From positions 868,001-932,000 of the forward strand of contig NZ_CP123923.1 in assembly GCF_030450125.1 (NCBI RefSeq): a stretch of DNA of 64,000 nucleotides. Direction: 5' to 3'. Both the position numbers and the translations under genes were made by a program. The notes below the pieces were generated by a model that saw nothing but the letters and a program-made list of their open reading frames with translations, had not been told where the DNA came from and searched no databases. Numbering within the stretch: position 1 is the first letter of the stretch; each line of letters opens with the position of its first letter. Of this stretch, positions 17,212 through 29,995 are shown one piece after another. The DNA is from Streptomyces sp. WP-1 (GTDB lineage Bacteria; Actinomycetota; Actinomycetes; Streptomycetales; Streptomycetaceae).

Positions 17212-20200
17212 CGTCGCTCCAGGAGGGTGCGGACGTCTCGGTCGAGGTGGTCCTCCAGGTGGCGCAGCAGGTCGAGCAGTTCCTCGGCGAGTCCGTCGGC
17301 GGCGGCCGCGGAGCGGTGGGCGAGCACACCGGTCCAGGTGTCGCCGTCCGGCATGACGGTCAGGGTCACCGGGTGGTGGGTGGCCTCGCGGAAGCGGGTG
17401 CCCGTGAGGGTGAGTCCGGGGGCGGGCTCGCGCAGCCGGTCCCGGTCCACCGGGTAGTTCTCGAACACCACGAGGCTGTCGAAGAGCCTGCGCCGCCCGG
17501 TGACGCGTTCCAGGTCGGACAGGGCCACATGATGGTGTTCGACCAGGGCCCGCTGGCGGGTCTGGAGCGCGGTGAGGGTGTCGGCGAACGTGCCCGTCAG
17601 GCGGGCCCGTACGGGCACGGTGTTGGCGAGCAGTCCGACGATCTCCTCGACGCCCTCCAGCTCCGGGGGCCGGCAGGCGACCATGGCGCCGAAGCAGACG
17701 TCCGGGTGCCCGGAGCGCCGGGCGAGCAGCACCGCCCACGCGCCCTGCACCAGGGTGCTGCGGGTCAGACCGCGCCGGGCCGCGAGCCGGGTGAGCCGGT
17801 CCACCAGCGGCGCCTCGAAGGTGATCACCTCGGGCTCCTGCCAGGCGGGGCCCGGTTCACCGGCGCCCAGGTAGTCCCCTTCGGGCAGGCCCGCCAGTTC
17901 GTCGGCCCAGACGCCGAGGTCGGGCTCGTGGGCGGCGCGCCAGGCGAGGTAGTCGCCGAACGGCACGGGAGCGGGCAGATCCGCCTCCTCGCCGCGCAGC
18001 CGTGCCGTGTAGAGGGCGAACAGCTCGGTGAGGATACGGGGCGCCGACCAGCCGTCGGAGAGCACATGATGGCTGGTCAGGACCAGGTCGAAGCGCCGGG
18101 GGTCGTGGCGGATCACGGTCAGCCGGACCAGCGGGCCCGTGCTCAGGTCGAACGGTTCCGCCAGGTCGGCGGCGAGAACCTCCTCGGCCGGTCCGTCGGA
18201 GACCCGGAAGTCCGGTTCCGGGGACTTCGGGACGAGCGCGAGGTCCGCCGGGAACACGGCGCCCAGGTTCGGGTGCCGGGCCAGCAGGTCGGCGCCGGCG
18301 CCGCGCAGCGCCTCGATGTCCAGGGACCCGGTGAGGGAGAAGGCCGACTGCACGGTGTACGGGTCGGGGCGCTCGGTGCGCGAGTGCCGCAGCATCACCT
18401 CCTGCAACGGCGTCAGCGGCTGCACCTCGGCGATCTGCCGGCCGGCGTCGAGCGAGCCGATCTCCGGCGCGGCGGCGACGTCGAGCAGCGCGCTCCGCAG
18501 GTGTTCGGCCAGCCGCTCGATCTCGGCGCCGGTGAACAGCGCGCCGGGCCAGGTCAGCCGGATGCCGAGCCGGTCCTCGCGGACCAGCGCGTTGACCATC
18601 AGCGCGTGCGGCAGCGGCATGCCGTCGGTGCCGCCGGAGCCGAGCGGGTCCGCGTCCGGGGGTGCCTGCCAGGCGGTCTCGGTGTCCGGGGCGCCCGCGT
18701 AGCGGCCGAGGTAGTTCCAGGCGATCTCGGGTGCGACCGGGTCCAGCAGACCGGCCGTGGTGAGGATGCCGTGGCCGAGGCCGTCGCCCTGGGCGCGCAG
18801 CCGTTCGGCGACCGCCTTCGGGTCGTCGTCGGCGTCGAGCAGCACCGGGTGGACGGCGGTGAACCAGCCGACGGTCTGGGAGAGGTCCGCGTCGGCGGGG
18901 CGGCCGTGGCTCTCCAGCGCGACGAGCAGCCGGGGGGTGCCGCGCCAGGCGCGTACGGCCCGGACGAGCGCCGCGAGCAGGGGCGCGTCCGGTGTGCTGC
19001 GCAGGGCCGCGGGCAGGGCCGTCGTCAGGGCCCGGGTGGTGTCGGCGTCGAGGGCGATCTCGTGGTGCGCTGCGGTGGCCACGGTGTCCCGGGCGGGGTC
19101 CAGCGGCCGGGCCGCCAGTGCCTCGGTGGCGGTCATCCGCTGCCAGTGCGGCAGTTCGGCGCCGCGGTCGGCCGCGCGGAGCGTGCGCGCCCAGGCCAGG
19201 AAGGACAGCCCGTGCCGGGCCGGGGTGCCGCCGTCGTACGCGTGGCGCACGTCGTCCAGCAGGATGCGCCAGGAGACGCCGTCCACGAGGAGGTGATGGG
19301 CGATCAGGACGAGCCGGCCGGGCCGTGCGGCTCCGGTGTCGAGCCAGATCGCGCGCAGCAGCGGTCCGGTGCGCGGGTCCAGCGCGGCGCGGGTCTCGGC
19401 GGTCCACTCGTCGGCCAGGGCGCGCAGGCCCTCGGCCGTGAGGTCCGGCGCCACCGGCACCCGGACCAGCACATCGGCGCCGGTCACCGCACCGGCCGGC
19501 GGGATGCGCAGCGCGTCCGCGACCAGATGGGCGCGCAGCACGTCATGGCGGGCCAGCACCTTGTCGAACACGGTCCGCCAGGAGTGCTCGTCGCCGCCGG
19601 GCGGGACGCAGACCTCCACCCACTGGCAGAAGCCGTCGGCGGCGGTGCCCGCGCGGCGCAGCAGGTCCCGCATGAGGGGGGTCAGCGGGGCGTCGCCGAC
19701 CGCCGGGGCGCGGTCCTCGGTGAGGGCCCGGGCGCGGGCGGCGATCCCGGCGACCGTGGCGCCCTCGAACACGTCCCGCGCGGTCAGTCCGAGTCCCTGG
19801 CGGCGGGCGCGGGAGACCACCTGGAGGGAGACGATGCTGTCCCCGCCGATCGCGAAGAAGTCGTCGTCGGGTCCGATGTCGTCGCTGCCGAGGATGTCCC
19901 GGAAGACACCGAGCAGCACCGCTTCCGCGGGGGTGGCGGGTTCGCGGCGGCCGGCGGTCGCGGTGTCGGGGGCGGGCAGGGCGGCGGTGTCGAGCTTTCC
20001 GCCGGGGCCCAGCGGCAGCCGGTCGAGGACCACCAGCGCGGTGGGCACCATGTGGTCCGGCAGCCCGGCGGCCAGGTGCTCGCGGATCCGGGCGGTGTCG
20101 CACTCGGCGCCGTCGACCGGGATGACGTAGCCGACGAGCCGTCCCTCGCGCAGGACCACCGCGCAGGCGCGTACGTCGGGGTGGCGGGTCAGCGCGGACT

Positions 20201-23200
20201 CGATCTCGCCCAGTTCGACCCGGAAGCCGCGGATCTTGATCTGGTGGTCGGCGCGGCCGAGGAACACCAGGTGGCCGTCCGCCCGCCAGCGCACCAGGTC
20301 GCCCGTGCGGTACATGCGTTCGCCGGGCGGCCCGAAGGGGTCGGCCACGAACGCGGCGGCGGTCAGGTCGGGCCGGCCGAGGTAACCGCGCGCCAGGCTC
20401 GGTCCGGCGAGGTACAGCTCGCCCGTCACACCGGTGCCCACGGGGTGCAGACCGCGGTCCAGGACGTAGGCGCGGACGTTGGGGTCGGGGCGGCCGATCG
20501 GCAGCGGGCCGGGGTCGGCCGGATCATACTTCCAGGTGACGGAGTTGATGGTGACCTCGGTGGGGCCGTAGGCGTTGAACAGCGCCCGCCGGCCCTCGCC
20601 CCAGCGCCGGGCCAGTTCGGGATCGAGGCGTTCGGCGCCGACGACGAAGAACACGTCGGGGTCGACGGTGCGGTCGTCGGGCATCGCCGCCAGGAACGAC
20701 GGCAGCAGGTTCACGCCGGTCACCCGGTGCTCGACGATGTAGTCCAGCAGTTCGTCCCCGGGAACGCGTACCTCCTCGGGGGCGATCACGGAGGTGCCTC
20801 CGGACAGCAGCGGCACCATGGTCTGCCAGAACGCCACGTCGAAGCCGGTCGAGGCGAAGTGCAGATAGCGGTCGTGCTCGGTGACCTGGACGACGTCCTC
20901 CTGGAGGGCGATCAGGTCGGGTACGCCGCGGTGGGTGACGCCGACGCCCTTGGGCCGTCCGGTGGTGCCGGAGGTGTAGATGACGTAGGCGAGCGCGTCC
21001 TCGGTGAGACTGGCGCGGGCCCCGGCCGGGTCGGTGCCGGGCATACCGGCGAGGGTGTCCGGGTCGTCGAGGCGCAGCACCGGTATGTCGCGGGCGGTGG
21101 GCAGTTCGGCGCCCGTGGTGACGGCGGCGGCCGGTGCGATGTCGTCCAGCATGTACGCCAGCCGGTCTTGGGGGTAGCTCGCGTCCATCGGCACGTACAC
21201 CGCGCCCGCCTTGGCCACGCCGAACAGTGCCACCGTCATCTCGATGTCCCGGCCGAGGAACACCGCGACCGGGTCCTGCGGCCGGACGCCGCGCCGGATC
21301 AGCGCGTGCGCGAGCCGGTTGGCCTCCCGGTCCAGTTCCGCGTAGGTCAGGGCGCGGTCGCGGCAGACGAGGGCCTCGGCGTCGGGCTTGCGGCGCACCC
21401 AGGAGGCGAACTCCGCCAGCCATGGGCCGCGTTCACGGACCGGGCGGGCCCCGGTGCCGGTGCGCAGCATCCGCTCCCGCTCGGCCTCGTCGAGCAGGGG
21501 CAGGGCGAGCACGGGCCGTGCGGGATCGGCGACGATCTCGCGCAGCAGATGGTGCAGGCGGCGGCCGTGGTCGCGCACCGTCGGCTCGTCGAAGGCGCTG
21601 GGCTGGTAGCCGAGTCCGATGGTGAGGGTGTCCCCGGGGAGCACGATCACGGTGAGGGCGTAGTGGGTGGCGTCGGTGATGTCCACCGCGGCCAGGTCGA
21701 GTCCGGGGGCCAGCGGGGTGCGGGCGCGGTCGGAGAGCGGGAAGTTCTCCATCACCAGCATGGTGTCGAAGAGTTCACCCGCGCCCGCGATCCGCTGGAT
21801 GCCGGGCAGGCCGACGTAGTGGTGGTCGGCCAGCGCGACGCTCTCGGAGTGCACCTGTGCCAGCAGTTCCCGGACGGTCGTGTCCTGGGTGTGCCGCACC
21901 CGCACGGGGATGGTGGTGCCGAGCTGGCCGATCATGCCGGCCACGCCGTCCACCTCGGCGGGCCGCCCGGACACCGGGCAGCCGAACACCACGTCGTCGC
22001 GCCCGGTGAGCCTGCCGAGGAGCAGGCCCCACGCGGTCTGGAGCACCGTGGTCAGGGTGACGCCCCGGTCGCGGGCGAAGGCGCGCAGCCGTTCGCTGAA
22101 GTCCGGGCCCAGGTCGATGGCGATCCGGCCGGGCCGCTCGACCGAGGTCCCGGCCGTCGCCGGTGCCAGCCGGGTGGCGCCGTCGACACCGTCGAGTGCC
22201 TCGCGCCACGCGGCCAGGGACGCCTCGCGGTCCCGGCCGGCCAGCCAGCGGTAGTACTCGCGGACGTCGGCGGCGGGCGGCACCTGCGGTCCGCCGCCCA
22301 GTTCGGCGTAGATGCCGAGCAGGGTGCGGCCGACCAGCGGCATGGACCAGCCGTCCAGCAGCGCGTGGTGGTTGGTGATCACCAGTCTGTGCTCGGCGGG
22401 GCCGACGCGGGAGAGCAGGAAACGGATCAGCGGCGGCCCGGACGGGTCGAAGGGGCGCGCCAGTTCGGCCTGGACGGCCCGCTCGAAGTCGTCGTCGCGG
22501 CGCCACTCCAGGGTGACCTCGGCGGGCACCACCTGCACCACCTCGTCGCCCGTCTGCGCCAGATGCACGCGCAGCGACGGGTTGCGGCGCAGCAGTTCCC
22601 GCGCGGCCCGCGCCATCCGCTCGGGGTCGAGTTCGCCCTCCAGGGTGGTGACGGCCTGGACGACGTACACATCGGTGTCCGGGTCGTCGCGGACCAGGGT
22701 GTGGAAGGACAGTCCGACCTGGAGCGGGGTGGCGGGCCACACGTCCTCGACGGGGCCGGAGCGCTCCAGCGCCCGGATGGTGTCCTGGTCGAGGCCGACC
22801 AGCGGGAGGTCGGACGGGGTCAGGCCGCCGGTGGCGTGCCGGGCGTGGTCGGCCAGCAGTTCCAGGGCCCGGTCCCACGCCGTGTGCAGGGCGGCCACCG
22901 CCTCGGCGCCGAGGACGCCGGTGGCGGCCGTCCATTCGACGGCGAGCCGGGGCTCGTCCCCCTCGTGGACGAAGCAGTTGAGGGCCAGTACCTGTTCCAG
23001 GGCCTTGGCGCCGGGTTCGAGCACCGAGAAGGCGTCCTCCTCGGGCAGTCGCCATCCGGTGCCGGTCAACGGCGCGAAGCGGCCGAGGTAGTTGAGCAGC
23101 ACGTCCGGCGGCGGTACGGCGGCCAGTTCGGCGCCCGCCGGGTCCAGGTGGCGGAGCACGCCGTAGCCGAGTCCCTGTCCGGGGACGCCCCGCTTGGCCT

Positions 23201-26200
23201 CCTTGGCGGCCCGCAGCACGTCCCCCGGGTCGCCGGCCGCCGGTACCCGCACCGGGTACTCGCTGGTGAACCAGCCGACGGTGCGGGCGAGATCGAGGTG
23301 TTCGCGGCCGTGTCCCTCCAGGGTGACGGTCACCGCGTCCCCCTCGGCGCCCCACTCGCGCAGCGCCAGGACCAGGGCCGCGAGCAGGATCTCGTCGACA
23401 CCTGCGCGGTAGGCCGCGGGCAGTGTGGTCAGCAGGGCCTCGGTGACGGCCGGGGAGGCGGTGGTGACCGAGCGGTGGGCGGTCGAGACCGTGTCCTTCG
23501 TCCGGTCCAGGGGCCGGGTGCCGAGGCGGGTCGCGGAGGCGAGGGCGGTGCGCCAGTGGCCGAGTTCGTCCCGCCGGGTTCCGGCGGCGCCCTGTTCGGC
23601 GAGGAGGGTGGCGTGCCGCCGCCAGGAGGCACCGGCCGGCGGCAGGGTGCCGCCCGTGCAGGCCGCGTGCAGATCGGGGATGACGATCCGCCAGGAGACG
23701 CCGTCCATGGCGAGGTGGTGCACGACGAGGACCACCTCGTCCGGGGCGTCCGGGCCGGTGCGGAGCAGGGCCGCCCGCAGCAGGTCGCCGCGGCGCGGGT
23801 CCAGTTCGTCCGCCAGCTGACGGGCGACCGTGGCGGCGTCCGCGCCGTGGACCTCGGTGACGACGGCGGGCACCGCGCCCCGGGGCAGGATCTCCAGGCC
23901 GTCCTCGCCGGCCCGCAGCCGCAGCGCGTCATGCCGGTCGAGGATCGCCCGGACCCCCATGTCCAGGGTTTCCAGGGTGAGTTCGGGGACGCGCAGGGCC
24001 GTCCACTGGGCGTATCCGGCGACCACGTCGAGGTCCGGGTGGGCATCGAGCAGGTCGCGCACGATGGGCGGCGCGGTGACGGGCCCGGTCGGGTCGTCGG
24101 CCGGTTCGTCCGTCGCCTCGGCGGGTACGGCAAAGGCGGCGAGGGAGGCGAAGGTGCGGCGGGCCAGCAGGTCCCGGGGCCGCAGTTCGAGGCCCAGCGC
24201 GCGCAGCCTGCTGCTGACCGTGATCGCGGAGATGCTGTCCCCGCCGAGGGTGAAGAAGTCGTCGTCCACACCGACCCGTTCGACCTCGAACACCTCGGCG
24301 AGCGCCGCGCACAGCAGGCGTTCCGGCTCGGTGCGGGGCTCCCGGCCGCCGCCCGCACTGACGGGTGCGGGCAGCGCGGCGCGGTCGAGCTTGCCGTTGG
24401 GGGTGAGGGGCAGCGCGTCGAGCACCACCACGGCGGCGGGTACGAGGTGTTCGGGCAGCGTCTCGGCCAGCCGGGCGCGCACCACGTCGGCGGTGACGGT
24501 GGCGGACACGACGTAGCCGACCAGCCGGGAGGAGCGTACGGCGGCGGCAGCGGCGGTGACTCCGGGCAGCGCGGCCAGCGCGGCCTCGACCTCGCCGGTC
24601 TCCACCCGGTGGCCGCGCACCTTCACCTGGCCGTCGGCACGGCCCAGGTAGTCCAGGCCGCGCCCGGGGACCCAGCGGGCCAGGTCGCCGGTGCGGTACA
24701 TCCGCTCCCCGGGCGCCCCGTACGGGTCGGCGACGAAACGCTCGGCACTCGTACCGGGCATGCCGAGGTAGCCGCGGGCCAGGTGCGGGCCCGCCAGGTA
24801 CAGCTCGCCCACCGCGCCCGGCGGCACCGGGTGCAGGGCGTGGTCCAGGACGTAGGCGCGGGTGCCGGCGAGCGGCCGGCCGATGGTGGGCGCGTCCCCG
24901 GTGACGGGCGCGGTGGTGCTGTCCACGGTCGCCTCGGTCGGCCCGTACATGTTGCGGGCGCCGACGCCGGAGGCCACGATCCGCTGCCACAGCGCCGGGG
25001 GTGTGGCCTCGCCGCCGAGGACGAGCAGGGCCGGGCGCAGGTCGAGCAGTCCCCCGTCGACCAGGGCCGCCGCCATCGAGGGCGTGGTGTCGACGACATC
25101 GATGCCGTCCCGGGCGTACGCCGCGAGCAGCGCGTCGGCGTCGCGGACGGTCTCGGCGTCGTAGACGTGGAGTTCGTGTCCGCACAGCAGCCATACGAGG
25201 TGGTCGAAGGCCGAGTCGAAGGCGAACGAGTAGGTGTGGGCGACGCGCAGGCGGCGGCCCGTGGCGCGCTCCGTCTCGGCGACGACCGCGGCGCGCTGGT
25301 GGTGCAGCAGCGCCGCCAGGCCGCCCGCCCGGCCGAGCACGCCCTTGGGGCGTCCGGCGGAACCGGAGGTGTGGATGACGTAGGCCAGGTGCTCCGGGTG
25401 GCGGGGCGCGGCCAGTTCGCCCGGTGCCAGCGGTGCGGTGGACAGCGGCGCGGCCTCGGCGAGCAGGGTGTCCCAGGGGAGGCCGTCGACCGCGCCGGAG
25501 GTGACCACCAGGGCCGGGCGGGCGTCCTCGACGAGGGCGCGCAGCCGCTGGGGCGGGTAGGCGGTGTCCAGGGGGAGGAAGGCCGCGCCCGCGTCCAGGA
25601 CCGCGAGCAGCGCGGTGACCAGGTCGGCGGAGCGGGGCAGCGCGAGGGCCACGACGTCGTCGGGTCCGATGCCCCGGGCCCGCAGCGCGCGGGCCAACCG
25701 GTGGACCCGGCCCGCCAGTTCACCGGCGGACAGCCGGTCCGTGCCGCAGACGAGGGCGGTGTCACCGGCGGCGGCCGCGGCGGCCATGGCGTCGAACGCG
25801 TCCGGCACGAGGAGCGGCGTGCCGGGCAGGGCCGCGGGCGTCCAGGGGGCCGGGACCTCGCCGTCGGCACCGCCCATGGGGACGCGGGCCACGGTCCGTC
25901 CGTCGAGCAGGCCGGTCAGCAGCGCGCGGAATCCGGCCAGTTTGCCGTCGACGCTCTCCTGGTCGTTGTCGCGGGCGTCCACCTCGAAGCCGAGGTGCAG
26001 TCCGCCGTCGGGGGTGGGGAGCACCGCGAGGCCCATGTCCTCGGGCGGGCCGCCCGCGACATTGCGCATCAGGCCCGTCGCCCCGTCGAAGTCCAGTGCC
26101 AGGTCGAACGCCTTGAGGTTGATGCCGCGGCCGTGCAGCAGCGCGCCCGCGCCGGGCACCTTGAGGTCGCGCGGCAGGTCCTCGCCCCGGTAGCGCTGGT

Positions 26201-27197
26201 GCCGGCGCGTCTCGCGCAGCGCGGCGGCGACCCGGCGGGTCAGCTCGCCGAAGTCGTCCCCGCCGTGCACGTCCACCCGCAGCGGCAGCACATTGACGGC
26301 CATGACCGGGGTGCGCAGTTCGGCGGAGGCGGTCCGGCACATCAGCGGCAGCGCGAAGACCACGTCGGTGCGGCCCAGCATGCGGTGCAGGAAGGCGGCG
26401 TAGCAGGCGATCAGCGCCTCGCCCCAGGTGGCCTTCTCCCGGTCGGCGAACTCGCGCAGCCGGGCGGTCTGTTCGGGGGTGAGGCGGGTGCGGGCGCTCA
26501 GCGAGCGGCCGGAGGGGCCGGCAAAGGTGCGCACGTCGTCCAGGTCGGGCAGCGGGGTGAACCGGTCCACCCAGTAGGCGCGGTCGGCCGCCGCGCGCTC
26601 GCTCTCCCGGTACTCACGGTCCGCGGCGACGACGTCGGCGAGCGTCCCGAAGGTGCGGCGCGGCGGTTCGGTCCCCCGCACCAGGGCGGTGTAGTGGGCG
26701 GCGGTGCGGCGGGCCACCATGGCTCCGCTGTAGCCGTCGAAGACCAGGTGGTGGCCCAGCTGGGTGTACCAGACCTCCCGGTCGGAGAGCCGGATGACGA
26801 CGGGCTCGTACAGCGGCCGGTCCACCATCGCGCGGCAGTGCTCGGCCGCGCGGGCCCGCTCGGCCTCGACGAGGGCGGCGGCCGCGGCCGTGGGGTCGCT
26901 CGCGCCGCCGACGTCGATGATCCGGGGCAGCTCCACCGGGGTGTCGCTGACCGTCTGGCGCGGGCCCGAGGGGGTGTCGTACACCCGCAGGCGCAGGCTC
27001 TCGGCCTCCTCGGTGGTCGCCCGGACGGCCTCGGCGAGCGCCTGCGGGTCGATCGGCCGCTCGCCGCCGGATATCTCCACCACGTCCCCGACCACGTAGT
27101 ACGGCGAGTCCGGTTCCAGACGTTGCGCGTTCCAGATGCCCGACTGGGCGCCGGTCAGGGGTAGCAGTCGGTCCGCGGGGGCGGGTGGGGTGGTCAA
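17208..27197 (-). CDS. two-module siderophore NRPS, C-A-T-E-C-A-T-E-C
   Basis: 3329 residues, TTG start with AAGGAG about seven bases upstream. Approximate domains: C1 10-440 (HHLVFDG), A1 450-930 ([17 protein letters not shown]), T1 950-1020 (LGGDSI), E1 1040-1470 ([17 protein letters not shown]), C2 1475-1900 (HHALLDGWS), A2 1920-2390 ([11 protein letters not shown]), T2 2410-2485 (IGGDSI), E2 2500-2900 ([17 protein letters not shown]), C3 2910-3329 (HHVLSDGWS). There is no thioesterase. C1 probably accepts dihydroxybenzoyl from the free aryl carrier protein. By hand alignment the A1 pocket reads D-S-D-D-V-G-M-V-D, acid-rich and suiting a basic amino acid; A2 reads D-V-W-N-F-V-A-I-N, unassigned and by context fhOrn. 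Both residues should become D. The terminal C could acylate or release the chain. Confidence 0.93.
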   Translation of the reverse strand: MTTPPAPADRLLPLTGAQSGIWNAQRLEPDSPYYVVGDVVEISGGERPIDPQALAEAVRATTEEAESLRLRVYDTPSGPRQTVSDTPVELPRIIDVGGASDPTAAAAALVEAERARAAEHCRAMVDRPLYEPVVIRLSDREVWYTQLGHHLVFDGYSGAMVARRTAAHYTALVRGTEPPRRTFGTLADVVAADREYRESERAAADRAYWVDRFTPLPDLDDVRTFAGPSGRSLSARTRLTPEQTARLREFADREKATWGEALIACYAAFLHRMLGRTDVVFALPLMCRTASAELRTPVMAVNVLPLRVDVHGGDDFGELTRRVAAALRETRRHQRYRGEDLPRDLKVPGAGALLHGRGINLKAFDLALDFDGATGLMRNVAGGPPEDMGLAVLPTPDGGLHLGFEVDARDNDQESVDGKLAGFRALLTGLLDGRTVARVPMGGADGEVPAPWTPAALPGTPLLVPDAFDAMAAAAAAGDTALVCGTDRLSAGELAGRVHRLARALRARGIGPDDVVALALPRSADLVTALLAVLDAGAAFLPLDTAYPPQRLRALVEDARPALVVTSGAVDGLPWDTLLAEAAPLSTAPLAPGELAAPRHPEHLAYVIHTSGSAGRPKGVLGRAGGLAALLHHQRAAVVAETERATGRRLRVAHTYSFAFDSAFDHLVWLLCGHELHVYDAETVRDADALLAAYARDGIDVVDTTPSMAAALVDGGLLDLRPALLVLGGEATPPALWQRIVASGVGARNMYGPTEATVDSTTAPVTGDAPTIGRPLAGTRAYVLDHALHPVPPGAVGELYLAGPHLARGYLGMPGTSAERFVADPYGAPGERMYRTGDLARWVPGRGLDYLGRADGQVKVRGHRVETGEVEAALAALPGVTAAAAAVRSSRLVGYVVSATVTADVVRARLAETLPEHLVPAAVVVLDALPLTPNGKLDRAALPAPVSAGGGREPRTEPERLLCAALAEVFEVERVGVDDDFFTLGGDSISAITVSSRLRALGLELRPRDLLARRTFASLAAFAVPAEATDEPADDPTGPVTAPPIVRDLLDAHPDLDVVAGYAQWTALRVPELTLETLDMGVRAILDRHDALRLRAGEDGLEILPRGAVPAVVTEVHGADAATVARQLADELDPRRGDLLRAALLRTGPDAPDEVVLVVHHLAMDGVSWRIVIPDLHAACTGGTLPPAGASWRRHATLLAEQGAAGTRRDELGHWRTALASATRLGTRPLDRTKDTVSTAHRSVTTASPAVTEALLTTLPAAYRAGVDEILLAALVLALREWGAEGDAVTVTLEGHGREHLDLARTVGWFTSEYPVRVPAAGDPGDVLRAAKEAKRGVPGQGLGYGVLRHLDPAGAELAAVPPPDVLLNYLGRFAPLTGTGWRLPEEDAFSVLEPGAKALEQVLALNCFVHEGDEPRLAVEWTAATGVLGAEAVAALHTAWDRALELLADHARHATGGLTPSDLPLVGLDQDTIRALERSGPVEDVWPATPLQVGLSFHTLVRDDPDTDVYVVQAVTTLEGELDPERMARAARELLRRNPSLRVHLAQTGDEVVQVVPAEVTLEWRRDDDFERAVQAELARPFDPSGPPLIRFLLSRVGPAEHRLVITNHHALLDGWSMPLVGRTLLGIYAELGGGPQVPPAADVREYYRWLAGRDREASLAAWREALDGVDGATRLAPATAGTSVERPGRIAIDLGPDFSERLRAFARDRGVTLTTVLQTAWGLLLGRLTGRDDVVFGCPVSGRPAEVDGVAGMIGQLGTTIPVRVRHTQDTTVRELLAQVHSESVALADHHYVGLPGIQRIAGAGELFDTMLVMENFPLSDRARTPLAPGLDLAAVDITDATHYALTVIVLPGDTLTIGLGYQPSAFDEPTVRDHGRRLHHLLREIVADPARPVLALPLLDEAERERMLRTGTGARPVRERGPWLAEFASWVRRKPDAEALVCRDRALTYAELDREANRLAHALIRRGVRPQDPVAVFLGRDIEMTVALFGVAKAGAVYVPMDASYPQDRLAYMLDDIAPAAAVTTGAELPTARDIPVLRLDDPDTLAGMPGTDPAGARASLTEDALAYVIYTSGTTGRPKGVGVTHRGVPDLIALQEDVVQVTEHDRYLHFASTGFDVAFWQTMVPLLSGGTSVIAPEEVRVPGDELLDYIVEHRVTGVNLLPSFLAAMPDDRTVDPDVFFVVGAERLDPELARRWGEGRRALFNAYGPTEVTINSVTWKYDPADPGPLPIGRPDPNVRAYVLDRGLHPVGTGVTGELYLAGPSLARGYLGRPDLTAAAFVADPFGPPGERMYRTGDLVRWRADGHLVFLGRADHQIKIRGFRVELGEIESALTRHPDVRACAVVLREGRLVGYVIPVDGAECDTARIREHLAAGLPDHMVPTALVVLDRLPLGPGGKLDTAALPAPDTATAGRREPATPAEAVLLGVFRDILGSDDIGPDDDFFAIGGDSIVSLQVVSRARRQGLGLTARDVFEGATVAGIAARARALTEDRAPAVGDAPLTPLMRDLLRRAGTAADGFCQWVEVCVPPGGDEHSWRTVFDKVLARHDVLRAHLVADALRIPPAGAVTGADVLVRVPVAPDLTAEGLRALADEWTAETRAALDPRTGPLLRAIWLDTGAARPGRLVLIAHHLLVDGVSWRILLDDVRHAYDGGTPARHGLSFLAWARTLRAADRGAELPHWQRMTATEALAARPLDPARDTVATAAHHEIALDADTTRALTTALPAALRSTPDAPLLAALVRAVRAWRGTPRLLVALESHGRPADADLSQTVGWFTAVHPVLLDADDDPKAVAERLRAQGDGLGHGILTTAGLLDPVAPEIAWNYLGRYAGAPDTETAWQAPPDADPLGSGGTDGMPLPHALMVNALVREDRLGIRLTWPGALFTGAEIERLAEHLRSALLDVAAAPEIGSLDAGRQIAEVQPLTPLQEVMLRHSRTERPDPYTVQSAFSLTGSLDIEALRGAGADLLARHPNLGAVFPADLALVPKSPEPDFRVSDGPAEEVLAADLAEPFDLSTGPLVRLTVIRHDPRRFDLVLTSHHVLSDGWSAPRILTELFALYTARLRGEEADLPAPVPFGDYLAWRAAHEPDLGVWADELAGLPEGDYLGAGEPGPAWQEPEVITFEAPLVDRLTRLAARRGLTRSTLVQGAWAVLLARRSGHPDVCFGAMVACRPPELEGVEEIVGLLANTVPVRARLTGTFADTLTALQTRQRALVEHHHVALSDLERVTGRRRLFDSLVVFENYPVDRDRLREPAPGLTLTGTRFREATHHPVTLTVMPDGDTWTGVLAHRSAAAADGLAEELLDLLRHLEDHLDRDVRTLLERR

Positions 27198-27198
27198 C

Positions 27199-27984
27199 TC
27201 ACTCTCCTTGCAGTGTGGGGACGACCATCGGGGTGGCGGCCACCGGGTCGGGCACGATGACGCTGGGCAGATCGAAGACGTCCTTGATCAGCGCGGCGTC
27301 CACGATGTCCGCGGGCCTGCCCTCGGCCACCACCCGTCCGTCGCGCATGGCCACCAGGTGGTCCGCGAAGCGGCACGCCTGGTTGATGTCGTGCAGTACG
27401 GCGATGACGGTGCGGCCCTGGTCGCGCAGCTGGGCCAGCAGGCGCAGCAGTTGGTACTGGTGGGTGATGTCCAGGAAGGACGTGGGTTCGTCGAGCAGCA
27501 AATACGGGGTCTGCTGGGCGAGCGCCATGGCGATCCAGACCCGCTGCCGCTGCCCGCCGGACAGCTCCTGGACGGGCCGGCCGGCCAGTTCCAAGACGCC
27601 GGCGGCGGCCATCGCCTCGGTGACGGCCCGCTCGTCGCTCTCGGACCACAGGGACAGCAGCGACTGGTGCGGGAACCGGCCGCGGGCGACCAGTTGCCGG
27701 ACCTTGACGTCGTCCGGGGCCAGCGGGTCCTGGGGCAGGAAGCCGACCTGGCGGGCCAGTTCCTTGGACGGGTACGACCCGACCTCGCGCCCGTCGAGTT
27801 CCACGTGTCCCTCGGCGGGGCGCAGCAGCCGGACGAACGCGCGCAGCAGGGTGGACTTCCCGCAGGCGTTGGGGCCCACGACCGCGGTGAACGCGCCGTC
27901 GGGGATGTCGAGGCTCAGCCGGGTGGCCACCACCCGGTCGCCGTAGCGCAGGGTGATCTCCCGCGCGGTCAGGCGTGCGCTCAT
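27199..27984 (-). CDS. ferric-siderophore ABC transporter ATPase (FecE/FepC type)
   Basis: 261 residues. Walker A is [11 protein letters not shown] (note Ala where most have Gly), the Q-loop is in VGFLPQDP, the signature is [13 protein letters not shown], Walker B is [12 protein letters not shown], and the switch His is in [10 protein letters not shown]. The linker sequence and length are those of iron-siderophore importers. It powers the two permeases encoded immediately upstream, overlapping the first by ATGA. The stop is one base from the NRPS start, so import and synthesis are translated from one message. Confidence 0.93.
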   Translation of the reverse strand: MSARLTAREITLRYGDRVVATRLSLDIPDGAFTAVVGPNACGKSTLLRAFVRLLRPAEGHVELDGREVGSYPSKELARQVGFLPQDPLAPDDVKVRQLVARGRFPHQSLLSLWSESDERAVTEAMAAAGVLELAGRPVQELSGGQRQRVWIAMALAQQTPYLLLDEPTSFLDITHQYQLLRLLAQLRDQGRTVIAVLHDINQACRFADHLVAMRDGRVVAEGRPADIVDAALIKDVFDLPSVIVPDPVAATPMVVPTLQGE

Positions 27985-28976
27985 GCGCGCCTCACCTCCT
28001 TGGTCAGCAGCCAGATCAGATAGCAGCCCCCGACGGCGGTGCTCACCACACCGACGGGCAGCGCGACCGGCGCCAGCAGCGCCTGGGCGATCAGGTCGGC
28101 GCCCTGGAGCAGGACGGCCCCGGTCAGGGCGGCCGGGAGCAGGGGGATGCCCGCCGAGCCGGCGAGCCGGCGGCCGATCTGCGGAGCGGCCAGCGAGATG
28201 AACGCGATGGGTCCGGCGACCGCGGTCACCGTCGCCGTGCAGCCGACGCCGACCAGCACCATGAGCAGCCGCAACCGGCCGAGCGCGACCCCGGTGGTGA
28301 CCGCGAGCGGGTCACCGAGCGCGGTCTGGTGCATGGCGCGGGCCTGGACGGCGATGATCGTCAGCAGTACGGCGATCACCCAGAACGGGATCCACAGGTC
28401 CGACCAGTCCACGCCGTTGAGGGAACCGGCGCTCCAGCCGACCGCGGCGATCGCGATGTCCAGGTCGGCACGGAGCACGATCCAGGAGTTCAGCGCGGTC
28501 ACCATCGCGTTGACCGCGATGCCGATCACCACGAGGCGCAGCCCGGAGAAGCCCCGGTCGACGGAGAGCAGGTAGACGACGGCCGAGACGAGCAGTCCGC
28601 AGACCACCGAGGAGGTGGCCAGCTGGGCGGAGGTGCCCGACAGCACGGTCATCGCGAACAGCGCTCCGGTGTAGGAGCCGGCGTCCAGGCCGATCACATC
28701 GGGGCTGCCGAGCGGATTGCGGGTCAGGTTCTGGAAGATGGCTCCCGCCACGCCGAGCGCGGCCCCGAAGACGGCGCCGGCCGCCACCCGGGGCAGCCGC
28801 CAGTCGATGATCACCACGGACCGCTCCCGCCCGGTGAGGGCGGACAGCACCTCTTGGGGGGAGGCCCAGGACGCGCCGTAGCACAGCCCGAGCAGGCCGA
28901 GCGCGAGGACCAGGACGGCCAGGACGACGGCGACCAGCAGCGGGCGGCGCGCGACCCGCGGAGCGTACCCGGTCAC
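27981..28976 (-). CDS. ferric-siderophore ABC permease (FecCD family)
   Basis: 331 residues from a GTG that overlaps the previous permease gene by four bases. FecCD family marks include LPRVAAGAVFGAALGVAGAIFQNLTRNPLGSPDVIGLDAGSY in the first third, WSAGSLNGVDWSDLW in the middle, and GPIAFISLAAPQIGRRLAGSAGIPLLPA near the ATPase-contacting loop. Around 9-10 membrane segments are expected. Together with the permease at 28973-29995 it forms a heterodimeric inner-membrane channel for the ferric siderophore. Confidence 0.93.
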   Translation of the reverse strand: MTGYAPRVARRPLLVAVVLAVLVLALGLLGLCYGASWASPQEVLSALTGRERSVVIIDWRLPRVAAGAVFGAALGVAGAIFQNLTRNPLGSPDVIGLDAGSYTGALFAMTVLSGTSAQLATSSVVCGLLVSAVVYLLSVDRGFSGLRLVVIGIAVNAMVTALNSWIVLRADLDIAIAAVGWSAGSLNGVDWSDLWIPFWVIAVLLTIIAVQARAMHQTALGDPLAVTTGVALGRLRLLMVLVGVGCTATVTAVAGPIAFISLAAPQIGRRLAGSAGIPLLPAALTGAVLLQGADLIAQALLAPVALPVGVVSTAVGGCYLIWLLTKEVRRA

Positions 28977-29995
28977 AGTGCCCCCGCCCCGTAGCGGCGG
29001 ACGGTCCAGATCAGCATGGGGCCGCCGAGGAACGCGGTCACGATGGCCACCGGCATCTCCCCGGTGGGCAGCAGCACGCGGGCCGCGGTGTCGGCGGCCA
29101 GCAGCAGCACGGGACCGAGGACCATCGAGTACAGCACCAGCCAGGGCACCGAGCCGCCGGCCGCCCTGCGGGCGAGGTGCGGCACGATCAGGCCGACGAA
29201 CAGGATGGGGCCCGCCACCGCGGTCGCGGCGCCGCTGAGCACGGTGATGAGCACCAGCGTGACGGCCTGGGTGCGGGCCACCCCGGCGCCCAGGGTCTGG
29301 GCCACGTTCTCGCCCAGTGCCAGGGCGTTGAGGGACCGCCCCAGTGCCAGCGCCGCCACGAGGGCGATGCCGATGGCGACGAGCGGCAGGGTCAGCGGTT
29401 CCTGTTCGCGTCCGGCGAGGGTCCCGACCGACCAGAACCGGTAGGCGTCGAACAGCTTCGGGTTCATCAGCCGCAGCCCCAGTGCGATGCCCCCCAGTAC
29501 GGCGGTGAGGGCCACGCCGGTGAGGACGAGGCGCAGGGGCGCGCGCCGTCCCACCGACAGGACCAGCAGGGCGGCCAGCACCGAACCGGCGACGGCGCAC
29601 AGGAGTTGGCCGCCCTGCCCGCCGGCCAGGCCGAGCGCGGCGCCGACCGTGACCGCGAACCCCGCGCCCGCGGTGACCCCGAGGACGCCGGGCTCGGCGA
29701 GGGGGTTGCGGGCGAGGGTCTGGATCAGCGCGCCCGCGACCGCGAGGGCGGCGCCGACGGCCGCCGCCAGCAGCGCCCGGGGGGCCCGGACGTCTCGTAC
29801 GATCACGTCGTCGTTCGTTCCTCGGTAGTCGAACAGGGCCCTGACCACATCGGCGGGGGGTACGGCGTGGGCGCCGACGGCGATGCTGAGGACGGCAGCC
29901 GCGGCCAGCAGGACCAGCCCGCCAATGAGCAGGCCGGTCCTCCTCAGGTCCCGCCCGGGTGACTCCCCCTGGTCGGGGCGGTCCGTGGCGGTCAC
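28973..29995 (-). CDS. ferric-siderophore ABC permease (FecCD family)
   Basis: 340 residues from a GTG sharing GTGA with the stop of the binding-protein gene. Key segments are RDVRAPRALLAAAVGAALAVAGALIQTLARNPLAEPGVLGVTAGAGF, RFWSVGTLAGRE, and GPILFVGLIVPHLARRAAGG (coupling region), followed by LLPTGEMPVAIVTAFLGGPMLIW. All are typical of FecC/FepD-like subunits. The four-base overlaps on both sides show strict operon coupling with its partner permease and the lipoprotein. Confidence 0.93.
   Translation of the reverse strand: MTATDRPDQGESPGRDLRRTGLLIGGLVLLAAAAVLSIAVGAHAVPPADVVRALFDYRGTNDDVIVRDVRAPRALLAAAVGAALAVAGALIQTLARNPLAEPGVLGVTAGAGFAVTVGAALGLAGGQGGQLLCAVAGSVLAALLVLSVGRRAPLRLVLTGVALTAVLGGIALGLRLMNPKLFDAYRFWSVGTLAGREQEPLTLPLVAIGIALVAALALGRSLNALALGENVAQTLGAGVARTQAVTLVLITVLSGAATAVAGPILFVGLIVPHLARRAAGGSVPWLVLYSMVLGPVLLLAADTAARVLLPTGEMPVAIVTAFLGGPMLIWTVRRYGAGAL

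Noticed and set aside
14783..17329. 848-codon continuous frame covering DAHP synthase and the region opposite the exporter as one fusion protein
   Set aside because: Only the last 341 codons match DAHP synthase. The rest is the exporter gene read in the wrong frame; a TGATG junction separates the two real genes.
17169..27164. A 3331-codon open frame on the plus strand opposite the NRPS
   Set aside because: It is the shadow of the NRPS frame in very high GC3 DNA. The translation is Gly/Arg/Val/Gln-rich with no domains, while the minus strand has complete NRPS motifs.
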